NCBI GenBank assembly: GCA_947245585.1
Contig: CAMXPV010000010.1
Span: 30,131-94,130, forward strand
From: an uncultured Lachnospiraceae bacterium
GTDB taxonomy: Bacteria; Bacillota; Clostridia; Lachnospirales; Lachnospiraceae
Reading direction: 5' to 3'
DNA: 64,000 nt
Shown here: piece after piece, positions 26,914 to 36,467 of the stretch
Layout of the letters: every line of letters starts with the position of its first letter
Position numbering within the stretch: the first letter of the stretch is position 1
Translations under genes and position numbers: made by a program
The notes under the pieces: generated by a model
What the model saw: only the letters and a program-made list of their open reading frames with translations
Database searches by the model: none
What the model was told of the DNA's origin: nothing

Positions 26914-27987
26914 ATGGGCAAAAAGATTGTACTTACAGGCGGCGGGACCGCCGGACACGTGACGCCGAATATGGCGTTGATTCCAAAACTCAGAGAACTG
27001 GAATACGATATTGTATATATGGGGTCTTATGACGGAATTGAAAAACGGCTGATGGAGGATTTTGATATTCCCTATTATGGAATTGCGACAGGCAAATTCA
27101 GGCGGTATTTTGACCCTAAAAATTTTTCCGATCCCTTCCGTGTAATCAAGGGAATGCGGGAGGCAAGAAAGTATCTTAAAGAAATCCGGCCGGATGTGCT
27201 GTTTTCCAAGGGCGGTTTTGTCAGCGTGCCTGTGGTTAGGGCGGCGGCCTCGTTAGGGATTCCGTGTATTATCCATGAGTCCGACATGACACCCGGATTG
27301 GCTAACAAGCTCTGTATTCCGGTGGCGAAAAAGGTGTGCTGTAATTTTCCCGAGACATTCAGTCAGTTACCGGCAGCGAAGGCGGTGCTTACCGGCTCGC
27401 CGATTCGTAAGGAGCTTGCCACAGGGGATAAGGAAGCGGCTTACCGGTTGTGTGGATTTGACAATTCAAAGCCGGTTATCATGGTCGTGGGCGGAAGCCT
27501 TGGCTCTGCCGCAATCAATCAGGCTGTCCGGGATGTTTTGCCGGAGCTTTTGAAAGATTTTCAGGTGGTGCACCTATGCGGTAAGGAGAAAGTGGATAAT
27601 CTTCTGCTCACCAAGCAGGGCTATAAACAGTTTGAATATGTGAAATCTGAGATGAAAGATATTTTCGCTATGGCGGACATTGTGATTTCCCGTGCAGGGG
27701 CCAATGCGATCAGCGAGATTCTTGCGCTTAAGAAGCCGAACATTTTAATTCCTCTGCCCTCATCCAGCAGCAGGGGCGATCAGCTTTTAAATGCGAAGTC
27801 CTATGAATCCCAGGGATTTAGCATTGTGATTGACGAGGACGATCTGACCAATAAGTTGTTATTGGAAAAGATACAGGAGCTGTATTTTAACAGATTTACT
27901 TATATCGACGCGATGAAAAAGAGCAGTCAGCGCGATGCGATCGGCACAATTGTCGGGCTGATTGAAGATATGGTAAAAGAAAAATGA
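26914..27987 (+). CDS. murG: UDP-GlcNAc:undecaprenyl-PP-MurNAc-pentapeptide GlcNAc transferase
   Basis: This is a ~357-residue GT28 enzyme of the MurG family: [15 protein letters not shown] is the N-terminal glycine loop, ITHESD-like [15 protein letters not shown] follows, and the C-terminal half has [29 protein letters not shown] and [12 protein letters not shown]. It forms lipid II at the inner membrane face. The start is uncertain between ATG 26914 and GTG 26893. It is followed, with overlap of possible starts, by pgi rather than by other mur genes, so it may be a second MurG paralogue. Confidence 0.88.
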   Translation: MGKKIVLTGGGTAGHVTPNMALIPKLRELEYDIVYMGSYDGIEKRLMEDFDIPYYGIATGKFRRYFDPKNFSDPFRVIKGMREARKYLKEIRPDVLFSKGGFVSVPVVRAAASLGIPCIIHESDMTPGLANKLCIPVAKKVCCNFPETFSQLPAAKAVLTGSPIRKELATGDKEAAYRLCGFDNSKPVIMVVGGSLGSAAINQAVRDVLPELLKDFQVVHLCGKEKVDNLLLTKQGYKQFEYVKSEMKDIFAMADIVISRAGANAISEILALKKPNILIPLPSSSSRGDQLLNAKSYESQGFSIVIDEDDLTNKLLLEKIQELYFNRFTYIDAMKKSSQRDAIGTIVGLIEDMVKEK

Positions 27988-28028
27988 AAAAACGGCACGG
28001 AAACGTGTCTGAAGAAAAGGAGGACAAC

Positions 28029-29375
28029 ATGAGCAAGGTTACATTTGACTATTCAAAGGCGGCAGCATTCATCGGGGACAATGAAGTAGAGTCCATGAAG
28101 AAACTGGCGTTGGACGCAAAAGAGGTACTTGTGAGCAAGTCGGGAGCGGGTAACGATTTTCTTGGTTGGATTGATCTGCCGGTAGACTATGATAAGGAGG
28201 AGTTTGCGCGGATCAAGAAAGCGGCGGAAAAGATCAAGAGCGATTCCGAGGTGCTGATCGTAATTGGTATCGGCGGCTCTTACCTGGGTGCGAGAGCGGC
28301 AATTGAGTTTCTGCGTCACAGCTTTTACAATGTGGTGGACAAGTCTGTCAGAAAGACACCGGAGATTTATTTTGTAGGCAACTCCATCAGCTCCACCTAT
28401 ATCAAACATCTGATTGACGTGGTAGGCGACAGGGATTTTTCGATCAACATGATTTCCAAGTCCGGCACCACCACGGAGCCTGCAATTGCGTTCCGTGTAT
28501 TTAAGGAGATGGCGGAGAAGAAATACGGCAAAGAGGGCGCGGCTAAGAGAATTTACGCGACCACTGATAAGGCGAGAGGTTCCCTTAAGAATCTTGCCAA
28601 CGAGGAGGGTTACGAGAGTTTTGTGGTGCCAGATGATGTGGGCGGACGTTTTTCCGTGCTGACGGCGGTAGGCCTGCTTCCGATTGCGGTGTCCGGTGCG
28701 GATATCGACAAGCTGATGGAAGGCGCGGCGGAAGGCAGAAAGATGGCGCTAAATGCTCCCTTTGAGGAAAACGATGCCGTGAAGTATGCGGCTCTTCGCA
28801 ATATCCTGTTGAGAAAAGGAAAGGTAATTGAGATTTTGGCCAACTACGAGCCGAGTGCACACTATGTTTCCGAGTGGTGGAAACAGCTTTACGGCGAGTC
28901 CGAGGGCAAGGATCAGAAGGGTATTTTCCCGGCAAGCGTGGATTTGACTACTGATCTGCATTCTATGGGCCAGTTTATTCAGGACGGTTCCCGCACCATG
29001 TTTGAGACGGTGCTTAACATTGAGACAAGCAGGGAAGAGATCGTGATTGGTGAAGAGCCTGTGGATTTGGACGGCCTGAACTATTTGGCGGGCAAGAACG
29101 TGGATTTTGTCAATAAGAGCGCGATGAACGGTACCATTTTGGCTCACACCGACGGACAGGTGCCTAACTTTATGATTAATGTGCCGGAGGTAAATGAGTT
29201 TTATCTTGGCGAGCTGTTCTACTTCTTTGAGTTTGCCTGCGGCGTCAGCGGCTATCTGCTGGGCGTGAATCCCTTCAACCAGCCGGGCGTGGAGAGCTAT
29301 AAGAAAAACATGTTTGCCCTTCTTGGTAAGCCGGGTTACGAGGCTCAGAGAGAAGAGCTTTTGAAGAGACTCTGA
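28029..29375 (+). CDS. pgi: Glucose-6-phosphate isomerase
   Basis: The 448-residue protein matches the shorter bacterial GPI form. [16 protein letters not shown] and [15 protein letters not shown] form the sugar-phosphate site, and [15 protein letters not shown] and [15 protein letters not shown] are the C-terminal signatures. It interconverts glucose-6-phosphate and fructose-6-phosphate. ATG 28029 is used, directly after AAGGAGG; the frame is open further upstream to 27984 but without a ribosome site. Confidence 0.96.
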   Translation: MSKVTFDYSKAAAFIGDNEVESMKKLALDAKEVLVSKSGAGNDFLGWIDLPVDYDKEEFARIKKAAEKIKSDSEVLIVIGIGGSYLGARAAIEFLRHSFYNVVDKSVRKTPEIYFVGNSISSTYIKHLIDVVGDRDFSINMISKSGTTTEPAIAFRVFKEMAEKKYGKEGAAKRIYATTDKARGSLKNLANEEGYESFVVPDDVGGRFSVLTAVGLLPIAVSGADIDKLMEGAAEGRKMALNAPFEENDAVKYAALRNILLRKGKVIEILANYEPSAHYVSEWWKQLYGESEGKDQKGIFPASVDLTTDLHSMGQFIQDGSRTMFETVLNIETSREEIVIGEEPVDLDGLNYLAGKNVDFVNKSAMNGTILAHTDGQVPNFMINVPEVNEFYLGELFYFFEFACGVSGYLLGVNPFNQPGVESYKKNMFALLGKPGYEAQREELLKRL

Positions 29376-29429
29376 TCTGCAAGGCAGTCCTGTAAATGAA
29401 ATAAGAGTGGAAAGTGAAATAAAAACAGG

Positions 29430-29459
29430 CGCATATCTCCGCATGGAGGTATGCGTTTT
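29430..29459 (+). terminator. Terminator of the murG-pgi operon
   Basis: CGCATATCTCC and GGAGGTATGCG pair over 11 positions (one G-T) around a GCAT loop and are followed by TTTT. Confidence 0.75.
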
Positions 29460-29462
29460 GTA

Positions 29463-29491
29463 TTGGAAAGAAAATATATTTGTGGTATCGT
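29463..29491 (+). promoter_or_regulatory. Candidate promoter for the GH43-YesM-YesN operon
   Basis: TTGGAA and TATCGT are separated by 17 bases, starting right after the pgi terminator and ~48 bases before the GH43 start. Confidence 0.45.
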
Positions 29492-29538
29492 AATTGTATC
29501 AGAGGGTAAAAAGAGAAAAGTCGAAAAGAGGGAAATCT

Positions 29539-31101
29539 ATGAAAGCAAAGCAGAATCCAATCATATACTCGGATTTTCCGGACCCAGATATTATCAGGGT
29601 TGAGGATACATATTATATGGCAAGTACAACCATGCACTTTATGCCGGGGTGTGATATTTTGCGATCCTACGACTTAGTGAACTGGGAATTTGTGGCTCAT
29701 GCTTACGAGGTACTGGAAAATACTTCCGGGCATCGTCTGGAAGGCGGAAACCATGTCTACGGGCAGGGAATGTGGGCCCCGTCCCTGCGATATCATAAAG
29801 GTATTTTTTATCTGTGCTTTACCGCAAACGATACACAGAAGACATATCTTTTGACGGCGCGTGAACCGTCCGGCCCATGGAAAATAGAAAACATAGAGGG
29901 TTTTTACCATGACAGTTCCCTGTTTTTTGACGAGGACGGAAGCGTGTATATCGTATATGGAAATACGGAACTGTACCTGACGCAGCTTCGGGAAGATCTG
30001 AAAGGGCCTCTCGAAGGAGGACTACACAGACTGATTATCCGGGACAAGGGGGAACTTCATCTTGGCTATGAAGGTTCTCATCTGTACAAGAAGGATGGGA
30101 AGTATTATCTGTTTACCTGTCATATTCCTGCATACGGCACAGAGCGGAAGACGGAGGACTGCTTCATTGCGGATTCTCTGGAAGGGGAGTTCCGGGGGAA
30201 ATGTGTGATTGATGACGACATGGGGTTTCACAATCTGGGTGTTGCCCAGGGCGGCATGGTAGATACCCCCAAGGGAGACTGGTATTTGTTTATGTTTCAG
30301 GACAGAGGGGCGGTGGGCAGAGTGCCTTTGGTGATGCCCATGTGTTTTGATGAAGATGGGTTCCCTGTCATCGGGGGGGACGGTAAAGTTCCAACTCAGG
30401 TATCCGCGCCTGACATCAGGCCAGATTATGAATATCAACCGATAAACGATGACGACGATTTTCTGTATCAGGCGGACGAAAGCGGGAGGGTACGTCTAAA
30501 GCCGTTTTGGCAGTTTAACCACAATCCTGTGGACAATCTTTGGTCTGTGACGGAGAGACCGGGAGCTTTTCGGGTTTATACGGGGCAGATTTGCGGGAGT
30601 CTGCCGTTTGCCCATAATATGTTGACCCAGAGAAGCTGCGGGCCTGCCTGTGCGGCCTGGGTGACGGTGGACGGAAGCGGGATGCAGGACGGTGACTATG
30701 CCGGAATCTGCGCATGGATCGGCTGTTATGGGGCGATTGCGCTGACAAGAGAGGAAGGGAATTTTTATCTGGTGATGTTTGCAAGGCCTGCGGCGGATGA
30801 GACGGTGCAGGCGGACCCGGATTTTTTGCATCCGCCCGTGGAGTATGAAAGAATCCCGCTGCACAGTGCAAGCGTTACCCTGAAAGTATTTTTGGATTTT
30901 AGGGATAAAAAAGATACGGCGGACTTCTTTTATGAGGAAAACGGAAGCTGGAAAGCACTCGGAATCCGCCATAAATTGTATTTTAAGCTGGATCATTTTA
31001 CGGGGTGCAGATTCGGCCTGTTTGCCTATGCCATGCGGCGAACCGGGGGATGGGCCGATTTTATGAAGTTCCGATATCAGGTTGGGGGAGAGAATGGGTA
31101 A
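29539..31101 (+). CDS. GH43 family beta-xylosidase/arabinofuranosidase
   Basis: The 520-residue protein has a five-bladed propeller of glycoside hydrolase family 43: YSDFPDPDIIRVEDTYYM contains the base aspartate, HDSSLFFDEDGSVY the pKa-modulating aspartate and GYEGSHLYKKDGKYYL the acid glutamate. The C-terminal ~200 residues form the beta-sandwich found in GH43_11/12-type xylosidases. No signal peptide is present, so it should cleave imported oligosaccharides. ATG 29539 is set by AGAGGGA. Its end overlaps the YesM-type kinase gene by 8 bases, tying it to the sugar-sensing system. Confidence 0.92.
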   Translation: MKAKQNPIIYSDFPDPDIIRVEDTYYMASTTMHFMPGCDILRSYDLVNWEFVAHAYEVLENTSGHRLEGGNHVYGQGMWAPSLRYHKGIFYLCFTANDTQKTYLLTAREPSGPWKIENIEGFYHDSSLFFDEDGSVYIVYGNTELYLTQLREDLKGPLEGGLHRLIIRDKGELHLGYEGSHLYKKDGKYYLFTCHIPAYGTERKTEDCFIADSLEGEFRGKCVIDDDMGFHNLGVAQGGMVDTPKGDWYLFMFQDRGAVGRVPLVMPMCFDEDGFPVIGGDGKVPTQVSAPDIRPDYEYQPINDDDDFLYQADESGRVRLKPFWQFNHNPVDNLWSVTERPGAFRVYTGQICGSLPFAHNMLTQRSCGPACAAWVTVDGSGMQDGDYAGICAWIGCYGAIALTREEGNFYLVMFARPAADETVQADPDFLHPPVEYERIPLHSASVTLKVFLDFRDKKDTADFFYEENGSWKALGIRHKLYFKLDHFTGCRFGLFAYAMRRTGGWADFMKFRYQVGGENG

Positions 31102-32878
31102 GTGCAGGAAAAAAATCGAAAACATAATGAATGATTTTAACATTAAGAAGAAGCTGATTATTATTTATGTTTTCTGTGTAATCATCCCGTTGGTTTTGAC
31201 AGACAGCATTATCTTATATATTCTGTACGATGCGGAAAAAAAGGAACAGCGTTACGAATTTGAAAACCTGGCAAATGCGGTCAGGTATAATCTGGAATAT
31301 ACGTTTGAAGAAATCGTCAAGGAGATGAACGATATCTATGTGGACGGGGAGCTTAACAGTTTTTTGAATGAAACGTATGAGAGCGGATATGAATTTTATG
31401 CCGCCAGTCTTGAGCTTTCCAGAAAAACGTCGCTGGATATACCGGGCGGGTATGATATCTCCAATGTGGTCATTTATGCGGATAATGACACCATAGTAAA
31501 CGGCGGACATTTTTACCGGCTGTCCGAGGCGGAGAATGCGGAGTGGTATCGAAGTTATCTGGAATCAGGGAAAAAGATAACTTTTGTTCCCTATTATATT
31601 GGCAAATTCGATATGTCCGCTCTTTCCATGAGACGGATCTCTCTGGTTCGGCGTCTTGACTATTATAAAAAGGATAGTTGTGAGAAAATTCTCAGGGTAG
31701 ATTTGGATTATAATAAGATAGTCAGGGAAGTGGCGCAGATCGGTTATGGGAATCAGGTCTATGTGTGTCAGGGGAATCAGGTTTTGTTTTCCAATGGCGC
31801 ACATTCCGGCAGTCAGGAGGATTTCTACAGGCTTACGGGAGAGGAGCCGGTTGCCTATCAAAGCTCTTTCGAGATGTACGGGCAAAAAATTGACGTACTG
31901 ATTTTGAAACCTCAGAGCTCCGTTTTTCAGAATCTGGAAAAGCACATTCCTTTGATTATTTTTCTGGTGGTGGCCAATCTGCTTTTGCCGGTGATTATGG
32001 TTTCCATGGTAAATAAGTCTTTTACCAGACGGCTTTGGGAGCTGGGAGCGGCCTTTGACCAGGTGGAGGGAGGCACTCTACAGGGGATAGAAAATGTGAG
32101 AGGGAAAGATGAGATCGGAGTTTTGATGCAGAATTACAACCGCATGGTACAGGGAATGAACGACCTGATCCAGCGGGTATATAAGGATCGACTAGAAAGG
32201 CAGGAAATAGAACTGGCAAGGCAGAACGCGGAACTTCTCGCCCTGCACAGCCAGATTAATCCCCATTTTCTTTTCAATGTATTGGAGAGTATTCGGATGC
32301 GGTCGTTGATTCAGGGGGAGGAAGTGACTGCCGGCATGATAGAGAAGCTGGCGATTTTGGAGCGGCAGAATATTAACTGGGCCTCCGACCATGTAAGACT
32401 GGCGGAGGAGATGAGTTTTGTGGAGGCCTATCTGGAACTGCAGCAGTACCGCTTCGGGGATCGGCTGCGGTACGAGATGGATTTGCCGGAAGCCTGTGCG
32501 GATTACTATATCCCTAAGCTGACGCTGACGACCTTTGTGGAAAATGCCTGCGTACACGGGATGGAAAAAAAGACGTCTACCTGCTGGATTTATGTGCGGG
32601 TCTACTTGAAAGGCTCTCTGCTCTGTATTGAGATAGAGGATACGGGCAGCGGCATGGAAGAGGAAGCCGTGCAAAAGATGAACGAGAGTATGCAGAATTG
32701 TGCGATTGATGATGTGAAAGAGAATCAGCATATTGGAATTATCAACGCGTGTCTCCGTTTGAAAATGGTTTCCGAGGGTAACGTGAGCTTCTTTTTGGAG
32801 AGCGAGCCGGGTGTCGGCACATTTATGACGATCAGGGTGGAATCAGAGTATTTGCAGGCGAAGGCACAGAAAGGATGA
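31094..32878 (+). CDS. YesM-type sensor histidine kinase
   Basis: The 594-residue protein has a membrane segment at ~20-45, an extracytoplasmic sensor of ~240 residues, a second membrane segment near 290-315, a HAMP-like linker and a histidine-kinase domain. LHSQINPHFLFNVLESI is the phospho-acceptor H-box of this family, and TFVENACVHGM and GIINACLRL are the N- and G-box regions. YesM kinases sense oligosaccharides, often with a binding protein. ATG 31094 is set by GGGGGAGAGA inside the end of GH43. It pairs with the regulator 4 bases downstream. Confidence 0.93.
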   Translation: MGKCRKKIENIMNDFNIKKKLIIIYVFCVIIPLVLTDSIILYILYDAEKKEQRYEFENLANAVRYNLEYTFEEIVKEMNDIYVDGELNSFLNETYESGYEFYAASLELSRKTSLDIPGGYDISNVVIYADNDTIVNGGHFYRLSEAENAEWYRSYLESGKKITFVPYYIGKFDMSALSMRRISLVRRLDYYKKDSCEKILRVDLDYNKIVREVAQIGYGNQVYVCQGNQVLFSNGAHSGSQEDFYRLTGEEPVAYQSSFEMYGQKIDVLILKPQSSVFQNLEKHIPLIIFLVVANLLLPVIMVSMVNKSFTRRLWELGAAFDQVEGGTLQGIENVRGKDEIGVLMQNYNRMVQGMNDLIQRVYKDRLERQEIELARQNAELLALHSQINPHFLFNVLESIRMRSLIQGEEVTAGMIEKLAILERQNINWASDHVRLAEEMSFVEAYLELQQYRFGDRLRYEMDLPEACADYYIPKLTLTTFVENACVHGMEKKTSTCWIYVRVYLKGSLLCIEIEDTGSGMEEEAVQKMNESMQNCAIDDVKENQHIGIINACLRLKMVSEGNVSFFLESEPGVGTFMTIRVESEYLQAKAQKG

Positions 32879-32882
32879 AGCT

Positions 32883-34484
32883 ATGTCAATGAAAGTGATG
32901 CTGGTAGATGACGAGCCCTTTATTTTGCAGGGATTGTCGGTGATTATCGACTGGGAAAAGGAAGGGTATGAGATTGTCAAGAAAGCCTCGGACGGGCAGG
33001 AAGCGCTGGACTATCTCAGGGAACATGAGGTGGATTTGATTATCACGGATATCCGTATGCCGAAAATTAATGGGATTGAGCTTCTGGAAAAGGTGAGAAA
33101 CGAAAAATTATCCGAGGCTTATATTGTCATTTTAAGCGGGTACAATGATTTTAAATACGCGCAGGCGGCGATCCGCTACTCCGCCATGGAGTATATTTTG
33201 AAACCGGTGCAAAAGGAACAGCTTTTGGAGAATGTAAGGCGGGTGGCAAAAAAGCGGGAAAATATGATTCAGGAGGAGTTGGACAGCCAGAGGATGCAGC
33301 GGGGATATTTGCTGCAAAATATGACAGCGTTACTGCAGGGAAAAGGAAAAGAACAGAATTTATCCTATGTGAGAGAACATTTTCGGTGCAGCGGCGGCGT
33401 CAGATACCTTCATATCTGTTTGAATGATCTCTCGGCTCTGGATGAGATGTCGGATGAGGAAGTGTCGGGGCTGAAAGATAAGATTTACGAGCAGGTGTCG
33501 AGCTATCTGCGGGAGGATGAAGACCATCTGTTCAAGGACTTCTTTGTCTATGAGGAGGACTATGAGATCGGTTTTATTTACTGTGACTATATGGCGAAGG
33601 AAAAAAATCTTTCGGAGGAAGAGTTTATGAGGGCGCTGCAAAAGAAAGCCCAGAGCGGGAGTGAAAAGCTGCCGGTGATCCTGCTGGCGGGAAAGCGGGT
33701 GGAGGATATTGCAAAGGTTTCCCGCTCTTACAGTTCCGCCTGCGTCCTTCGTTCTTTTAAAGGGTTTCAGGATACGAAAAACATTTATTATTATGAGATG
33801 GAAGTACAGGTGAATCCTTCCAGAACCGTTTTATGTATGCAGGCTCTGGAGGATTTGGTGAAGGCTGTGGAGCAGAACGATACGCTGCTGATTAATAAGG
33901 GCGTGGATGCGCTTTTTGTGGAAATGGACAGGCTGGACAGGACGAGGGAAACGGTGACAATGAATCTGAACTGGCTGATTTTCAGGCTGTTAAATCTGGC
34001 TACGGAGCAGGATGAGTCTGTGAATCAGGACGAGGTGCTTTCTTATATCAGCGAGAGCGTGTCCAAGGAGGAAATCATCCGGGGCAGCAGGGTACATATG
34101 CGCAAGTTTGCCTGCGAGTGCGCCGAGTATCTGGTGCAGCTTCGAAAGAACGTTTCCGGGGGAATTTTGGCGGAGATTGAGAATGAGGTGAAGGAGCGCT
34201 ATATGGAAAACCTGACGCTGCGGGAGCTGGGACAGAAATATTATATCAACAGCTCCTATCTGGGACAGATTTTCCGCAAGCGGTACGGGCAGTCCTTTAA
34301 AAATTACCTGAATAATTACAGAATCAAAGAGGCGGCTTCCCAGTTGATCAGAACCGACAAGAAGATCGGCCAGATTGCCGAGGATGTGGGGTATCGGGAC
34401 TTGGATTATTTTATCAGCCGTTTTATCGAGCAGGAGGGATGTACGCCCTCCCGGTATCGCAAGAGCGCAAGGGAAGAAGAATAA
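32883..34484 (+). CDS. YesN-type AraC-family response regulator
   Basis: The 533-residue protein has a receiver domain (residues 1-~125; VDDEP, phospho-acceptor in IITDIRMP, ILSGYNDF, LKPV), a long central region of ~290 residues and a C-terminal AraC domain (~430-530; LGQKYYINSSYLGQIFRKRYG and IGQIAEDVGYRDLDYFISRF). It should activate the adjoining transporter and glycosidase genes when the YesM kinase senses sugar. Two direct repeats 22 bases apart upstream of the binding-protein gene are candidate sites. Confidence 0.93.
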   Translation: MSMKVMLVDDEPFILQGLSVIIDWEKEGYEIVKKASDGQEALDYLREHEVDLIITDIRMPKINGIELLEKVRNEKLSEAYIVILSGYNDFKYAQAAIRYSAMEYILKPVQKEQLLENVRRVAKKRENMIQEELDSQRMQRGYLLQNMTALLQGKGKEQNLSYVREHFRCSGGVRYLHICLNDLSALDEMSDEEVSGLKDKIYEQVSSYLREDEDHLFKDFFVYEEDYEIGFIYCDYMAKEKNLSEEEFMRALQKKAQSGSEKLPVILLAGKRVEDIAKVSRSYSSACVLRSFKGFQDTKNIYYYEMEVQVNPSRTVLCMQALEDLVKAVEQNDTLLINKGVDALFVEMDRLDRTRETVTMNLNWLIFRLLNLATEQDESVNQDEVLSYISESVSKEEIIRGSRVHMRKFACECAEYLVQLRKNVSGGILAEIENEVKERYMENLTLRELGQKYYINSSYLGQIFRKRYGQSFKNYLNNYRIKEAASQLIRTDKKIGQIAEDVGYRDLDYFISRFIEQEGCTPSRYRKSAREEE

Positions 34485-34500
34485 AGAAACAGGAGATAAA

Positions 34501-34555
34501 CCCGGTAAATTTTAACAGCTAGAATTTATCGGGCTTATTTATAGAGTTTATCGGG
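34501..34555 (+). promoter_or_regulatory. Hairpin and direct-repeat operator before the binding-protein gene
   Basis: CCCGGTAAATT (34501-34511) pairs with AATTTATCGGG (34523-34533; one G-T) and may terminate the YesN transcript, although the T-run is poor. TTTATCGGG occurs at 34525-34533 and again at 34547-34555, a direct repeat at 22-base spacing (two DNA turns), ending 7 bases before a predicted -35. That geometry suits an AraC-family activator such as the adjoining YesN. Confidence 0.55.
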
Positions 34556-34562
34556 TTGAAGG

Positions 34563-34591
34563 TTTTCATCAGTGTAATAAAATTGTATTAT
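34563..34591 (+). promoter_or_regulatory. Promoter for the sugar transporter operon
   Basis: TTTTCA and TATTAT are 17 bases apart, ~30 bases before the binding-protein start. The poor -35 suits an activator-dependent promoter. Confidence 0.45.
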
Positions 34592-34620
34592 CAAAAAAAT
34601 TCATGAGGGAGGATAAACGA

Positions 34621-36354
34621 ATGAAAAGTAAGAAACTGACAGCGCTTTTGTTGACAGTGGCTATGACGGCTTCCATGCTTGTGGGCTGCGGCGGCGACAA
34701 TGCAGGCGGCGGTGCAGAGACCTCAAATGCCCCGGAAACTGAGGGGGGGGGAGGGTCGGACGAAACGGCCTCTTCAGGCGATTCCGGAAGTAAAGACATC
34801 ATTGATTTTACCATGTTTATTGCGATGCCGGGTGCGGAAATCAACGACGGAAATGAAATTCAGGAGATTATTGCGGAAAAGACTGGCGTGAGAGTAAAAG
34901 AGACTTGGCTTACCGGTCAGACAGCGGCCGAGGCAGTGGGAACGATTATTGCAGGAGGCGAGTATCCTGATTTTATCGACGGCGGCGACGGCCAGATGGC
35001 ACTGTATGATGCGGGCGCGCTGGTTCCCTGGGATGATTATCTTGAGAAGCATCCTAAACTGAAGGAAATGTATTCCGATGAGGAGTGGGACAGATTCCGT
35101 CAGGCGGACGGCAAGATTTACTGGGCAAACATCTTCCAGAATACATACGGCGAGGATAAGTCCACGACCCACAACGACGAGGCGTTCTGGATTCAGAATA
35201 AGGTGCTCGCATGGGACAATTATCCGGAGATCAAAACGCTGGATCAGTATTTTGACCTGTTAGAGCGTTACGCGGAAGCGAATCCGACCATGGAGGATGG
35301 CACAGAGGTAATACCTTATACCGCTCTTTGCGAGGACTGGAGATATTTCTGTATCGAGAATGCGGGCCAGTTCCTTGCCGGTTATCCCAACGACGGTTCG
35401 GTTATCGTCAATACCGATACCATGAAGATTGAGGATTACAACACCAGCGAGACGACCTACAGATATTTTAAGAAGTTAAATGAAGAGTACAACAAAGGCA
35501 TTGTGGACAAAGAGTTTGCGACCCAGACTTATGATGAATATATCGCGAAGCTTTCTACCGGCCGTGTGCTTGGTATGTGCGATCAGTGGTGGGATTTCTA
35601 CGCTACGGTAAACGATGTATTTAAGCAGCAGGGACTTGACTTGAAGGGTTGTAATTATGTGCCGCTCGGCCTTACCATTGACGAGGGCATGGAGAACATG
35701 TGGCATACTTACGGCGATACGCAGAATCTGGCAAACGGTGTAGCGGTTACTACAAGCTGTAAAGATCCGGACGCAGCGTTCCAGTTCTTGGAGGATTGTC
35801 TGGATCAGGAGATCCATGATCTCAGATTCTGGGGTATAAAGGATGTGGACTATCAGGTTGATGAAGACGGCCTTTACTACAGAACCGAAGAGCAGAGAAT
35901 GCAGTGGGCAAATAAAGAGTATCAGGCTTCTCACAGATGTGTTTATTCCTATATGCCGCAGTATCTCGGAACCAGTACGGATGGCAAGAATGCGATGCAG
36001 CCTGACCAGCAGACCTCTGAATTCTTCAGTGCATTGGCACAGCCGCTGGTAGACTGCTTTGAGGCTTACGGTGTGAGCACTTATGTGGAGATGATCGGTT
36101 CCGTAAACAAAGAGACAGGCCCTTGGTTCCCGATGTACTCTTTCTCCAGCAACATGACGACAGAGACGCCGGGCGGCGTGGCTTGGACTAAGATGGGAGA
36201 AGTAAAGCACGAGTGGCTTCCTAAAGTAGTAATGTCTAATTCCTTCGACTCCACATGGAGCGAATATATGACGGCATACGAGGGCTGTAAGCCGGAGGAT
36301 TTCCTTTCCGAGATGCAGACAGAGTTAGACAGAAGAGTGTCTCTGGCACAGTAA
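34621..36354 (+). CDS. Extracellular sugar-binding lipoprotein (LplA-like)
   Basis: The 577-residue protein has a lipoprotein signal (lipobox MLVGC near residue 22), a Gly/Ser/Glu-rich linker to residue ~60, and a large periplasmic-binding-protein fold (family 1 solute-binding domain of the LplA/YtcQ kind). It should capture oligosaccharides outside the cell and deliver them to the permeases encoded downstream. ATG 34621 is preceded by GAGGGAGG. A terminator hairpin follows the stop, so this gene should be expressed more than the permeases. Confidence 0.92.
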   Translation: MKSKKLTALLLTVAMTASMLVGCGGDNAGGGAETSNAPETEGGGGSDETASSGDSGSKDIIDFTMFIAMPGAEINDGNEIQEIIAEKTGVRVKETWLTGQTAAEAVGTIIAGGEYPDFIDGGDGQMALYDAGALVPWDDYLEKHPKLKEMYSDEEWDRFRQADGKIYWANIFQNTYGEDKSTTHNDEAFWIQNKVLAWDNYPEIKTLDQYFDLLERYAEANPTMEDGTEVIPYTALCEDWRYFCIENAGQFLAGYPNDGSVIVNTDTMKIEDYNTSETTYRYFKKLNEEYNKGIVDKEFATQTYDEYIAKLSTGRVLGMCDQWWDFYATVNDVFKQQGLDLKGCNYVPLGLTIDEGMENMWHTYGDTQNLANGVAVTTSCKDPDAAFQFLEDCLDQEIHDLRFWGIKDVDYQVDEDGLYYRTEEQRMQWANKEYQASHRCVYSYMPQYLGTSTDGKNAMQPDQQTSEFFSALAQPLVDCFEAYGVSTYVEMIGSVNKETGPWFPMYSFSSNMTTETPGGVAWTKMGEVKHEWLPKVVMSNSFDSTWSEYMTAYEGCKPEDFLSEMQTELDRRVSLAQ

Positions 36355-36383
36355 ATTCATGCAGGCAGTAACCTGAGATTGGT

Positions 36384-36433
36384 AAAAGGGGCAGCTATAT
36401 TGCGCAAAGAGCTATGTAGTTGTCCCTTTTTTT
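36384..36433 (+). terminator. Intra-operon terminator after the binding-protein gene
   Basis: A long stem pairs 36384-36400 with 36414-36430 (G-T pairs included) around a 13-base loop and ends in a run of T. Lying between the binding-protein and permease genes, it should permit only partial read-through. Confidence 0.8.
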
Positions 36434-36467
36434 CTCAAAATAGTTGTGGTATAGAAGGAGATGGAAT

